Below, piece by piece: positions 1-10,274 of a stretch of DNA of 64,000 nt. Position numbers and translations under genes: made by a program. The stretch lies in assembly GCA_013368325.1 (NCBI GenBank), contig JAACJK010000170.1, forward strand, positions 372,001 to 436,000, in the 5' to 3' direction. This DNA comes from Ephemerocybe angulata (lineage: Eukaryota; Basidiomycota; Agaricomycetes; Agaricales; Psathyrellaceae). Position 1 is the stretch's first letter. Each line of letters begins with the position of its first letter. The notes under the pieces were generated by a model, which was given only the letters and a program-made list of their open reading frames with translations, was not told the origin of the DNA and ran no database searches.

Positions 1-516
1 TTACTATAGTCATTATGTCTTCCTCATCGCCGCCTACGGCGTCTACTAGGTACAAATAGCTTTCTCCTATACCTACTGAGTGCTCATTGCTATGTTGATG
101 AGGCGTCCTTACCCTTATGCTTGTGTACCGCGGGCATGGGCGTCCTTCTACTTTCTTACGAATGGGAGAAAGCATATGGCTGCGGCCGCTCGGATACACA
201 GCCCGGTGGTTAGATAGGTATGTAAGAATGTGCTGCTTCCTTTATACCTTACTACGCGCGGCAACGTTTGCTCCTCCCTTTGTATTGCTACTTGTATCTG
301 GATGCTCCTCCGCACCTCTCTGTTCTATGTTCTGTGAATAGAGTACCAGCATATCCTACCTACCATCATCCCAAGGCTGTTAGTCGCACGTACTGTTGCC
401 TGATCCGTCCTGGGATGCTAGATCTAGATCTATCTGGGTGGTGGTATATATAGGCACTGCTCCGGCCTGGTTTAGCTGCATTGAAGCCTCCGTATCTTAG
501 TGAACGCTCACTCACC
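1..516. other. Intergenic region upstream of the first gene
   Basis: No gene is supported here. Only short ORFs without coding character are seen. The right end carries the likely core promoter of the following plus-strand gene. Confidence 0.5.
445..452 (+). promoter_or_regulatory. TATA box of the 517-2102 gene
   Basis: A TATATATA tract lies about 65-70 bp before the ATG at 517. This spacing is normal for fungal Pol II genes. Confidence 0.5.
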
Positions 517-2102
517 ATGGCTGCCTCGTTAAACGATTTCAAGAAGCTGACCAAGTTGAGGTTCTCCGCCAAGGAGGTCACCTTCACGGACGTGATAGCT
601 TCTATAAAGAGGGGAAGCAGGCGTTATACTTTGAAGCGTTCCACTCAGTTTACTAGTAGCTTCTTGGTAAGTCTCCGTATGCTACATTGGCCTGTATCTG
701 AATAATCAGCTGTGGGATACTGTGCGAGACGAAGTAGTCGTGTGCACTCACCCATTCGTTATCCTGTATGCTACTCCATTGGATACCGGGAACTTTTGTC
801 CCGATGGAGCGGCCCCGCCTATGGAGTTCAAAGGACAGATGAGGTTGGTGTGAATGTCGACCTTTAGATTATTGGCTCATTCCGCCCCGCAGGAAACTTG
901 AGCCTAGCCTAGCGGCCCAAGTGTCCTTGACTTTTGACACTCGTGTTGAGCCGACGCTTCACGAGGATCTGGCGGTCAGTGGAGTCTTGCCTCTTACTTC
1001 CTTTTGATGCGCGCTCACTCCTTCCTTTGCAAGGTCCTCGAGGACTGGGGGAAGACTAAAGGAGACTTTAGCACTGAAAACAAGTCCAGAAATCCTTGGA
1101 ATTCGCCTTTAGCCGTATCCACGCAGAATAGGTTCACCATATCGTCCCCGTTGTTTCAGAAGCGTACAGGCTTCAATGTGACCGACGACAAGTACGTCGT
1201 CGACTACGATGTCCACCCTTGGATAGCGCAGTCTTGCGTCCCACATAATCCTTCTTGGATCCCCAACCCCAACCTGGCGAGATTTTTGCACCGAAAGCCG
1301 AACGACGTGCTCGTGGACATCCTCGGATCCAGCAACCCAAGACTCGTGCCTGGCGACTTGGTAGTGGCGACCTTTAAGATCACGTTCAGCGCGGCGGGGA
1401 CGTATTGGCAAATGTCGTTCATGCCTATTCAGGTCATCCGGATGGGGCAAGTATCTCAGGATGTGCTGGGTAAAGCGAAAGATGCCGAGGATCGAGTGCG
1501 ACTGGACCTCCCCAGAGTAGGCGAGAAGCTTAAAGTGTTCAAAGGTAAGAGCCTCTCTTGTCCCTGTCGTGCTGCCTTCATCAGTTTCCTGACTGTGTAA
1601 TACAGACGATAAGGAGGCATCTAGGGATATATCCCCTGAGATCAACGAGCGAGGCGTCTTAGAACCGGATGACGAACTAGAAGAAGGAGACCTCACGCTC
1701 AGTGGAAGTGAGCCTGAGGAAGAAGATGAGCCATCCGGACCTTCCGGGTTTGGTTTAGGCCGCGGTCTTCCGAAAGTAGATTCGTCTCAAATCGACCGTA
1801 TAAGTCCCTCTTGGGCCTCGATCACGCCGCCTGGTGGTAGTCCACTCACCCCGGCACCCGCGTCTCCAAACATCTCCGACCATGAGATAGTAGGCGAGCC
1901 GCCTCTGGAGTATGTCCGTCTGACCGTTAGGGCGAAGAGCGCAGCGAAAGCTGAGCCCGTTGCTGGTTCTCAACACAAGAGGGACGGGTCCAAAGCGAGC
2001 GCAAGTGCAGAGATCACCAAGACTGGTGCTGGTAAAGGGACTAAACGACCTGCGGCTGTCATCAAGAAAGGGCGTGCGGTCAGGACCAGGACCAAAGAGT
2101 GA
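517..2102 (+). CDS. Unrecognised protein, five exons, 457 aa
   Basis: Deduced exons are 517-666, 710-843, 893-974, 1034-1544 and 1606-2102. All junctions are GT...AG and the phases agree throughout. The start at 517 follows a TATA box and gives an open frame of 457 residues. The central part (about residues 190-290) is rich in W, F and P and includes VPGDLVVATFKITFSAAGTY, which looks like a folded beta-rich domain. The last 170 residues are acidic, then Ser/Pro-rich, and end in a Lys/Arg-rich tail (KGTKRPAAVIKK), a possible nuclear localisation or nucleic-acid-binding tail. I do not recognise the family and assign no function. It lies directly upstream of two F-box-like paralogues in the same orientation, but nothing shows they work together. 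Confidence 0.7.
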
Positions 2103-2327
2103 TTGCCGTCGGTGTCGGATTCTTCCGATGATGTATTGATCCTATGGATTCGGCTGGACACTTAATTGGTTGTATTTTCTGACTGACATCGCACTGTTTG
2201 GCGCTACGTAGGGACCAAATAGTATCGCTTTGTATGGCTTACCTCAATTTCATTCGTATCTTCTTTCAACTCGTACACATGCTATCTATGCGGACCGTTG
2301 TTGCCAATGCCAGGGCATGGCGATTAG

Positions 2328-2333
2328 TATAAA
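2328..2333 (+). promoter_or_regulatory. TATA box of the first F-box/NTase-like gene
   Basis: TATAAA lies about 60 bp before the ATG at 2394. The 2103-2393 spacer holds nothing else recognisable. Confidence 0.5.
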
Positions 2334-2393
2334 GAGGTGAAGGTAACTTGCGAAGACATTATCAAACGCTCCCTGTCCTAGACAGCTCGCACC

Positions 2394-3569
2394 ATGCTGT
2401 TTCTGAAAGGTGAGTAGCGCCAGTCTCCGCCCCTTTATATCGATTGACTCACTGTGTGTGTACTCTGCGAATGTAGCCACATCGTCTCAGGACTCTCTCC
2501 CAGCAGAGCTGCAGGATCGCATCCTCGGTCTCCTACCCCTCTGTGACCTGAAGACCGTGTGCGCTCACCCGCGCATGATACCTGTTATCAGACGCCACGT
2601 GAAACAGCGCGTAATAGGGGTTTTGGTTTCCTTCCAACTGAAGGGTCAGGATACACTGGATATGATGTCGGCGTCCAGCACCGTGTTGTCCGGCTCTGCA
2701 GCACTGGCTATCGTAGCGCCTGGTTCTTGCGAACCGACCAACCTTAACTTCTATTCTCCCCTAGGCTCCGCCCACCTGGCAGTCGCCTCGATTTTATCCA
2801 ATGACGGGTTCGTCGAAATCCCTATGCCCCACAAGACTCTTATGTCGGAGCGTAGCCCGTTCAACAAATTTGAGGTCAATAACGGAATCAAGCGCCTTAT
2901 CCGTTTGGTTCATCTGCCAACTAGGAAGACGATAATTGTGGCGGAATCTATCTCAGCTTCGCCAATCGCGCCCATCCTCTTCTTTCATTCTACGCTACTA
3001 ATGAACTACGTGACCGGGTCTAGCGCGATCTCGTTATATCCGGATATGACTTACGAAGGCAAAGGTACGTCTCCGATATTCGTCCAAGCCGAGTTAAGAC
3101 TGATTTCCGATTGTTGGCTTCTTCTTACTCAGGACTTCTCAACTATTCAGCCAACTTTGCCAATATCCACAAGCCGGATGTATTGGACAAGTGGACCGAA
3201 GCCGGAATGAGCATTTGCATGGACTGCCATGTACTGCACGACGGACACCCCAGCCTATCGCCCACCGCACGAAGAGGTATGTGTCAGTGGGCATATAGGC
3301 AAATCAACGACGAGTGGGCGGACCGTATGTCCTTTCGTAACTCGACTAGGTCCCGTCTGGGGCCTGTTTTGGCCTGGCGATTGGGCCATTGTTACAGGAC
3401 CAAGAAAGACGTGATGCATCACAAACCGTCCGTCCATCTTGTCCACGAGGAATGGTTCAAGATGTGCTTGTATAAGAAGGCGGTAGAATGGGTTCGCTAC
3501 TATGCCCCGCTTATCAAGGAAACTGGGTTGGTCGACCCTGCGGTATGGAAGCGGTCTTTCCCCTACTAG
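2394..3569 (+). CDS. F-box plus degenerate nucleotidyltransferase-like protein, copy 1 (346 aa)
   Basis: Exons are 2394-2409, 2477-3064 and 3133-3569. The first exon is only 16 nt. The tandem paralogue at 3957-5114 has the same 16-nt and 588-nt exons, which confirms the model. Residues about 12-35 (LPAELQDRILGLLPLCDLKT) resemble an F-box, the Skp1-binding motif of SCF ubiquitin ligases. Next comes a segment with LSGSAAL and TNLNFYSP. In many Agaricomycete relatives this reads GS.AL...DLDFY, like the GS...DxD motif of nucleotidyltransferase folds. Here the acidic pair is NLN, so catalysis is doubtful. FFHSTLLMNYV and a Cys-rich C-terminal region follow, as in the paralogue. A role as a substrate adaptor or inactive NTase-fold protein is inference. 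Confidence 0.75.
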
Positions 3570-3956
3570 CCTCTTATTTGATGTCTTGGTGTTCTGCCTA
3601 TTCTCCGACCTTGTTTCGACCTGCTTGTACTTCGTCCCCCCCCCCTTTTTATTATCTGTTTTTTCTTTTTTTTATATCTGTTATGCACGAATGAAGCTCT
3701 GTAGGCGTGGATCCTGTGACCGATATTCTGCGTCAATACGATTGCTTTACCCAACGAATTTATATCGTGTCTTACTCAAGACCAAAGGGTGAGTATGTCG
3801 ACATAGACATGCTTATCTATCAGCCCACGTATGTGGAACACGCACTCACGGTCGTATTCCCTGGCAGCTTCCTCGTGGATCCTATCCTCCTCATACCTTT
3901 TCCGCTGTACTTTCCGAATTCGCCCTCAACACTCACGGCTTGGTCCACCAGTCAGC
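3570..3956. repeat. Spacer with C and T homopolymer runs
   Basis: This spacer separates the tandem F-box/NTase-like paralogues. It contains a C run followed by T-rich tracts at about 3629-3671. No gene is seen. The distal part (3840-3956) probably holds the promoter of the next copy, but I see no clear TATA box close to its ATG. Confidence 0.5.
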
Positions 3957-5114
3957 ATGTATTTTCTCTACAGTACGTCTTCAATGTGTCCGGTCTATGT
4001 GGTGCACCAGCGCTTATGCTTTGCTGTGGCAGACGTCCGAAAGGAGCCTATCCCAGCGGATATTCAAGAGTTGGTGCTCGAGTTACTGCCAATCAGTAGT
4101 CTACGAGCGCTAGGCCAACTACCCCTTATGCGCGCGGTCGTCAGAAGGCACTTATCGGAAAGAATCCATCGGGTGCTCAAGCCATTTTTGAATGACGAAG
4201 TCGCTAGCTGTCTTGCCATGATGAAGCACACGGGCACCATTCTATCCGGTTCAGCTGCCTTACAGGTGGTGCTCCCTGGTATCGGTCCACCTAATGATCT
4301 CAACTTTTACTGTCCACTACACAAGGCGCGTGAAGTAGTGGCTTTGTTCGCGCGTATACCTGGGTTCGCCAAAGTACGCCTTTCGATGACCACCATCGCA
4401 GTAGAACGAAACCCCTTTAACAAGTTGGATGTCAACAACGGCGTTCGGAAAATGTATCGTTTTAAATCTGCTCTTACAGGCAGAATAATCACTCTATCGG
4501 AGTCAGTATCTGACTCTCCGCTCGTTCCCCTTTTCTTTTTCCACTCTTCATTCTTGATGAACTGTGTCAACGGTCGGGGCGTTCTGTGTTTCTACCCAGA
4601 ACTAACCGAATCTTACAAAGGTTGGTGCGTTCCTGTTTTGCTCTGAGGTGCACATTCCATAACGCCTATTTATCTGTTAGGACTTAAAAATGCGGACGCC
4701 AGTTTCCACCTCATTCATAAGCCAGGGCTGTCCGAAAAATGGGAGGGACGCGGCCTGTCTATAGTCGCCGATTGCTCGGCCTCTCACGCTTCGCCTGCTA
4801 TCTGCTCCCGAGGAACGAGAGGAGGCGCCTGTCAGTGGGTGCCCAGGAGGACTACGGATGCCAGTGTAGTCGAATTGGCGTACGATACGGGCGACATCAG
4901 ATGCGGGATGGGACCCACATTAGATTGGAGTCTCGGTCGAGGCTACAGCATAGGGTCGGTCTTCTATCAGCATAGGGCGACTGTGCATGTTGCAAACGAT
5001 AAGTGGCATCTGTGTACTTTCAGATCCGAGGGCGAATGGGTCGAATATTCCACTCCTGTTAATCGGAAGACGGGGCGGCCCGTTCGTACTCTGTGGAAGC
5101 GGTCATTCCCTTGA
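3957..5114 (+). CDS. F-box plus degenerate nucleotidyltransferase-like protein, copy 2 (345 aa)
   Basis: Exons are 3957-3972, 4033-4620 and 4681-5114, matching copy 1 in the length of exons 1 and 2. The F-box-like segment reads IPADIQELVLELLPISSLRA. The NTase-like segment has LSGSAAL and NDLNFYCP, so one of the two expected aspartates is present (DLN) where copy 1 has neither (NLN). SPFNKLDVNNG and LFFFHSSFLMNCV are shared with copy 1. The C-terminal thirds are more diverged but both end in KRSFP. Divergence is moderate throughout, so this is not a very recent duplication. The function is as uncertain as for copy 1. Confidence 0.75.
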
Positions 5115-5949
5115 TTGCACCAACTCATCTGCCATCTACGACCGTTGCGGTCCTGAGGCCCGCTCCGTGATTGACTATTTATCCCCTCCCTCCGTTTTAT
5201 CCTTTTACCCAATTCAGTTGTACATTACGATGCCAATTCTGTGCTCATTGTCCGATCAGGGTTGTCACAGTGTCCAGGGCTGCCCAGAGGGCCAATGTTT
5301 TGAAATTATGGCTGCGTCGGTGTCGAGTTGAATCGGACATGTGATTCCGAAAATCTCACGTTAACAGCGATGACCACACGGTCATCCCTGGGCCCAAGTG
5401 TGAGTGCTGTTAAAAGAGAAAGTGATTACCAATCCCATGGGTTCGAGTCTTCCGTAGGTCTCCAATAGAGGTCCAGGTGTGTGTTACGTGCTTGAAGACG
5501 GTCTGGTTGAAACTCTGGAGATGCACGGTCACCCCGTTGTCCAGCAATGTGCGTCACGGTTAAGCTACGATAACTACGAACACTGGGGAATCCCCCACTA
5601 CGCATCAGGACGGAGCTGTGCGGGCTTTGCTGACTGTGCCCCGGGAAACTTGATAGGAAATCGGGTGGATGATAGCTTAAATTTTTTCCTGGCGAAGTGA
5701 CTTCCTGGTAGCCTATACTCATGCCCTGCTCTAGCCTCTTGGACCCTTGGGCTCTGTGGTGCGACACCGAGCACATAAGCGCCCAAGCTGACTAATCAGA
5801 TCTTATCTTATCTCCCCTATGACCTCATCGTGTGGGGTCGACCGCAACTTAAACGGCTTCAATTGGGAGTATTTAATCTAAGCTTCCTGTTCTCATGTCC
5901 TTAGAACGAACCACATACCCCACAGGCATCATACCCTAATCTCAGCATT
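5115..5949. other. Intergenic, 835 bp, one hairpin
   Basis: No gene with coding character is seen on either strand. A perfect 7-bp inverted repeat (GATGACC/GGTCATC, 4-bp loop) at about 5369-5386 sits inside a wider TTAACAGC...GCTGTTAA pair (about 5361-5413). It could be a structured 3' UTR element or chance. Confidence 0.4.
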
Positions 5950-6671
5950 ATGAATCCCAACAATACGACCAGTGTGCCCCCAAACCGCGGAAGAGGCGTT
6001 GGCGAGAAGATACGGTGAGTTCAACGTCGAACGGGGCCTCTGTATTCAAATCTAACTCCTGATATGCAATAGGGGAGTATACGAAGTGATTCATGGTGCG
6101 TTAAACGTCCAAGGTTCAACCGCCAACCCTTCGGAACTTACTATCATGCTTAGGCATCGGCGAGAACATCCGCGGTAGCTTCCTCGGAGCACTTGATACT
6201 ATGTCTCGCCATGACCCCACAGTCCCATCGCGTAACGACCAAATTGCCGCGGAAGGGCGTGCTGAGCTCCAGCGCGGGCTAACGCACCTCGGGCGAAGAC
6301 CTGCTGGTGCGACTGGGACGACGACCTCTGAAGGATATAACCCATACTTCGGCGATGCAGCGTATTATCATAGTCAGACAGGGCCGTCGGCAGACGCGCA
6401 ACCTGCACAATTCGGTCAGACTGGTGAGTTAAATTCATCGAGAAGACGAGGCTTCTTGTCGCTGACGGAGATTTTTGTTGAAGAGCGCACGTATCATGAG
6501 CCTCCTGCCGGTGCTCCTCCCCTGCCAGCGAGGAAGCACGATCCTGCCAATATCCTTGGAGAACAAAATACCGGTGTTCGCCACACAGGTCCGCTTCCAG
6601 GACAGAATGTCGCAGCGGGGTATGGCGCTGGATATGGGTACCCGGCAGATGATAAGTCTAGGCCACTTTGA
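5950..6671 (+). CDS. Small basidiomycete-type protein with GENIRG motif, copy 1
   Basis: Exons are 5950-6014, 6073-6095 and 6154-6671. A further candidate intron, 6424-6588 (GTGAGT...CACAG), is 165 bp long with no stop, so both a 201-aa and a 146-aa product are possible. The conserved core is EKIRGVYEVIHGIGENIRG followed by SFLGALDTMS and a Gln/Arg/Gly-rich tail. I know this core only as a recurrent, uncharacterised basidiomycete motif. The neighbour at 7030-7612 is a tandem paralogue with the same VHG.GENIRG core. No signal peptide or membrane segment is seen. The function is unknown. Confidence 0.7.
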
Positions 6672-7029
6672 GATCAGCATTTGAGCCTTCCGAGTCGTCA
6701 CTTGCCTTCGACTTGCAGCTTTGTAATTCACCTCTAATCCTTCATGTATTATGTAGCCTTCCACCTCTATATCTCTTTCTAAAAAACGAGTTTTGAGTGC
6801 TTATGAACACCCAAGGAAATACTGAGACATCACAGTCATCTGAATCAGGGCATGGATTGGCAAACACGGCGATCCACAGGGCCCTTGGAGATTTGACGTC
6901 ATCCATTCCGCAGCAGCCCACCCCAGCCCCACAGTTATTGGAGCAGTCACATTTGTGGAGTATATGGCAGACGCAGAGTTTATAATGGACTGGGTCGAAA
7001 GCGCTTCTAAATAACAAACGTCCATCACA
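6672..7029. other. Intergenic between tandem paralogues
   Basis: Spacer of 358 bp. No gene is seen. It should contain the 3' end of copy 1 and the promoter of copy 2. Confidence 0.4.
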
Positions 7030-7612
7030 ATGAGCGACCGATACACAGAGCAGGATTACCCTTCCCAAAACAAAGGGGCGAAAGCAGGCACGAAGGTTCG
7101 AGGAGTATTCGAAGCAGTACATGGTACGTCGCCTAGCCAGATATCAAGGTCGCGATTGCTGAGACTTTGCCCAGGGGCAGGAGAGAACATCCGCGGGTCG
7201 GCCTTGAGTGCGGTAGACTCACTCGCAGGCCAAGGTCCAAACCGCAATGACGAAATTGCAAGGCAAGGGCAGCAGGAGGCCCATATGGGTGTGAACGACA
7301 TGCACTCAGGACCAACTGCTGGGGACAGGCCCATGAGATCGACAGCACAGCCAGCTGTTGTACCAGGTTCGCTTCAGCAGCAACCTCCGAATGGTCTTTG
7401 AAGCTGACAATGGTTATGTAGCGAACACTGCTCCGCACCATCACAGGGATGACGCTATCTCAGGGCTGCACAAAAAGGAGACGCGAGAGTTGAGGGAGAC
7501 GTACGAGACCGAGAGGCGGCCTGGTGGGTTTGATCAGACTGAGAGGCGGCCTGGAGGGTTTGATCAGACTGAGAGGCGGCCTGGAGAAATTCATCAACCG
7601 CATTACGATTAA
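7030..7612 (+). CDS. Small basidiomycete-type protein with GENIRG motif, copy 2 (158 aa)
   Basis: Exons are 7030-7123, 7175-7366 and 7422-7612. The core TKVRGVFEAVHGAGENIRG aligns with copy 1. Copy 1 has an intron after KIR that is absent here, so one gene gained or lost it. Copy 2 keeps the intron inside the HG codon. The C-terminus contains about two and a half tandem copies of a 10-residue unit, TERRPGGFDQ, encoded by a 30-bp repeat at about 7507-7585. The function is unknown. Confidence 0.7.
7507..7585 (+). repeat. 30-bp coding tandem repeat
   Basis: The unit beginning GAGAGGCGGCCTGG recurs three times in frame and encodes TERRPGGFDQ. Such repeats change length easily by slippage. Confidence 0.85.
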
Positions 7613-8153
7613 CACCATTCAATATTCAATGAGGGATCACTCACATTTTGTATTATTCGATTACATGTTATTATGAGCTTCTAATTCAAAAGATAATTCT
7701 CCTTGACACCGCGGTAGGATTGGGACGCAGTCGCACATGCTCTGGAAACCATGGTTCCAGCCACAACTCTCTCTCAATTACATGGAACCGCGGCCTCCAC
7801 GACGAATGCTACCGTGCCGTCCACCTTGGTCCTTGGGTCCGTAGCACCTTTCTTTTTCGGTGAAATCTCCAATGCGACCCTATTGAATCTCGGTTTCCAG
7901 AGGAGTCCCATCTGTGATCCCATTTAATCTGTCCTCCCCCATGCAATTGCGCGCTCCAGCCTGATCTTGCCGCGGTGTGATTCACATTTACTCGATCCTT
8001 CTTGGACGGGCGCTTATACGGTCTCTGTGGGAATTGGATTGGTCATCCTCCGGCTAACGAATCCCGGTTCCGCCAATTATTCCGACATACCTTCCTCATC
8101 GTGTTCAACGACGAGCTCGACCCTTTCTTACACCCACGACGACGACGAGCATA
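7613..8153. other. Intergenic, 541 bp
   Basis: No gene is supported. The right end leads into the thioesterase gene. Nothing else was recognised. Confidence 0.4.
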
Positions 8154-9147
8154 ATGCTCTCCGCAATATCCCGACGCGCACTCCTCTCCCGAAGGGCCTG
8201 CTCTAGACCAGGCATCCGAAACTATTCAACCCCGAACCCAGGACCACAGAGGTCGACGTGGGGGACGTTGAAGACGGTGTCGGCGGCCGTAGGACTCTCA
8301 GCAGTCGCAGCGACACTGGGTGCCATCTATCCACCACCACCGATATCAATACTCTTCCCCCGAGCGGCACCAGGGCCCCCAGCAGACCCGCTTTCGCCAG
8401 AGTCGGTGGCTTACACCGACGAACTCGAGAAGAAACTGCAGTCTCTGCCATACCTCAAGGAGCTCAGGGAGCGTGAGGATAGCGCGGAGTGGTATGAGAC
8501 CCGGCCGTACCAGAACTTTCCTGAGGAGAGACGCGTGAACAACCTCACCGCGGGCGCGCTCAGGGGTCCGGGAAAGCTCGCGCTGTACCCCTTGCTGAGG
8601 GTCAAGAAAGACGAGAGCGAGAGCATGGTGTTCATCCATCTCGGCCGCGGACTCTGTGGTCACGATGGTATTGTCCACGGGGGACTGCTGGCGACATTGT
8701 TGGACGAAACCTTGGCTAGGACGGTGAGTACCCGGTACGACGGCATTTGTGAATGCGCTGACGGTTTTCCAGGCTATTATCAACCTCCCGGAGAAGGTTG
8801 GGGTCACCGCTCAGCTGAGCCTAAACTACCGCGCACCGACTATGGCGGACCAGTTCGTCGTGATCAAGACCAAGATTGGCGAGGTGAAGGGACGGAAGGC
8901 TCACGTCAGTGGACGCGTGGAGGCGCTGGATGGGACACTGTTGGTCGAAGCCAAGTGAGTACGAGCTTCTTACTAAACGAACTTTGAGACTTACGTGGTC
9001 TGCAGTGCTATGTTTGTCCAGCCCCGGTACGCCAAGCTCCTGCACAGTGCACAGCTCCGCCAGGCTATGGGTGAACCTCCCGCAGCCGACGAGCCCGTTC
9101 TGTTGGCAGACGGGCAGGATCTCAACCCTCATCACAAACACCGATAA
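8154..9147 (+). CDS. Hotdog-fold (PaaI/THEM4-type) acyl-CoA thioesterase, probably mitochondrial
   Basis: Exons are 8154-8723, 8773-8954 and 9006-9147, giving 297 aa. The N-terminus (MLSAISRRALLSRRACSRPG) is basic and lacks acids, as expected of a mitochondrial presequence. A hydrophobic segment (VSAAVGLSAVAATLGAIY, about residues 42-60) could anchor it in the inner membrane. The hotdog domain follows, with the hallmark HDGIVHGGLLATLLDETLAR. The HGG and the acidic residue in LLDE are the usual catalytic elements of the PaaI-like family, which hydrolyses acyl-CoA to free acid and CoA. The second domain half (LNYRAPTMADQFVVIKTK) and the C-terminal FVQPRYAKLL are typical of fungal members. The acyl specificity cannot be read from the sequence. 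Confidence 0.85.
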
Positions 9148-10274
9148 CGCCTGTAGACTATAGAGGTATACCACAGCTCTCATCACAAGGCGATAAGGCT
9201 TCCTATCTATACCAGAGAACAATCATATCCTGGTGGCGGACAGCGAGCGCTACCTAGACGCCCTCGAATCCACAGGTTCATTATTGGGCTTATGAATATC
9301 ACTCTAAACTTGGCGTCGTTCCTGACTCCATCGCGTCTTGGATTGATGACGAGCGCCTCGTAAGTGACTGTGTCTATCCAAATGAATGGTGTACGAGTAC
9401 GCTACTGAAACATAGGCTCGAACGACGTGTCTCAGGCATCAGTCGATTCCGTTTTTGCGGAAGATCACCGCCATGTGTCCGTGCAAGCCAGGCACCTGGC
9501 CCTGATAGATGGATGCGTGTGGACCTCATTTCCAAGAAGCCGACTTCGTTGCTTCGAGAAATCTGGCGACGCAATAGGCGAATACATCCCCCGGAACAAT
9601 GAGTCACACAGTCAGTCGTGTTAGACGCCTTCGCTTAAAGGCTCGGAGAGTACGAAGAGCGCTGAAGAGCGGCATGGCATTTCCTGTTAGGGGCAGGCCA
9701 GGGCTGGCGACTGGTTCCGCACGACTGTCACGACATCCTCGTGCACTCTCTTTCTCCTCTTCCCGTCATCATCCTCCTTCGTTTGGTTTCATTCTTCGGA
9801 TATTCTTCGATCGGACATACACGCATGAAATTCTGATGATGACATGGCAATATTGGCTCCTTCCTTGGGCGACGAAGGTACGTGCGGTTTATGTCAAGTA
9901 CATAATGCTTTACACCTCCTGTGAAAGTCTAGAGAAAGTGGCCGCAAGCTCAGGTGGTCTAAAAGATGACTGCGCCAGAACAGGCCGAATCATCACAGCT
10001 CCCGGTCGTCTGATCAATGATGTGCCCAGGAGGATGTACATCTGCTGATGGGATATCCCAAAGCAAGATGAAATGCTCGCTGCGCCATGAGGGGTCATAT
10101 CGATCCCAAATCTGGTCCTGTTTCAGGTATTCATACATCAGTTCACGACGCAATATATATCTCACCCCGCATCCCGCTGCAGTTTATCTGCAGCCTTTCC
10201 GAAGACTTCGTCCCGGTTCTGCGCAGCGTGTTGCTCCAATCACCGTGTCGCCCCCCAGTCGAGTAGGCAGCGTG
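9148..10274. other. Intergenic, 1.1 kb
   Basis: No convincing gene. A weak two-exon frame (9292-9359 and 9416-9602, plus strand, 84 aa) has a good GTAAGT...TAG intron but no recognisable protein features. The part from about 9600 to 10274 includes the promoter and 5' UTR of the next gene. Confidence 0.4.

Noticed and set aside
9292..9602. Two-exon, 84-aa plus-strand frame with a good intron
   Set aside because: Composition is Arg/Pro-rich without recognisable features and there is no support beyond one splice pair.
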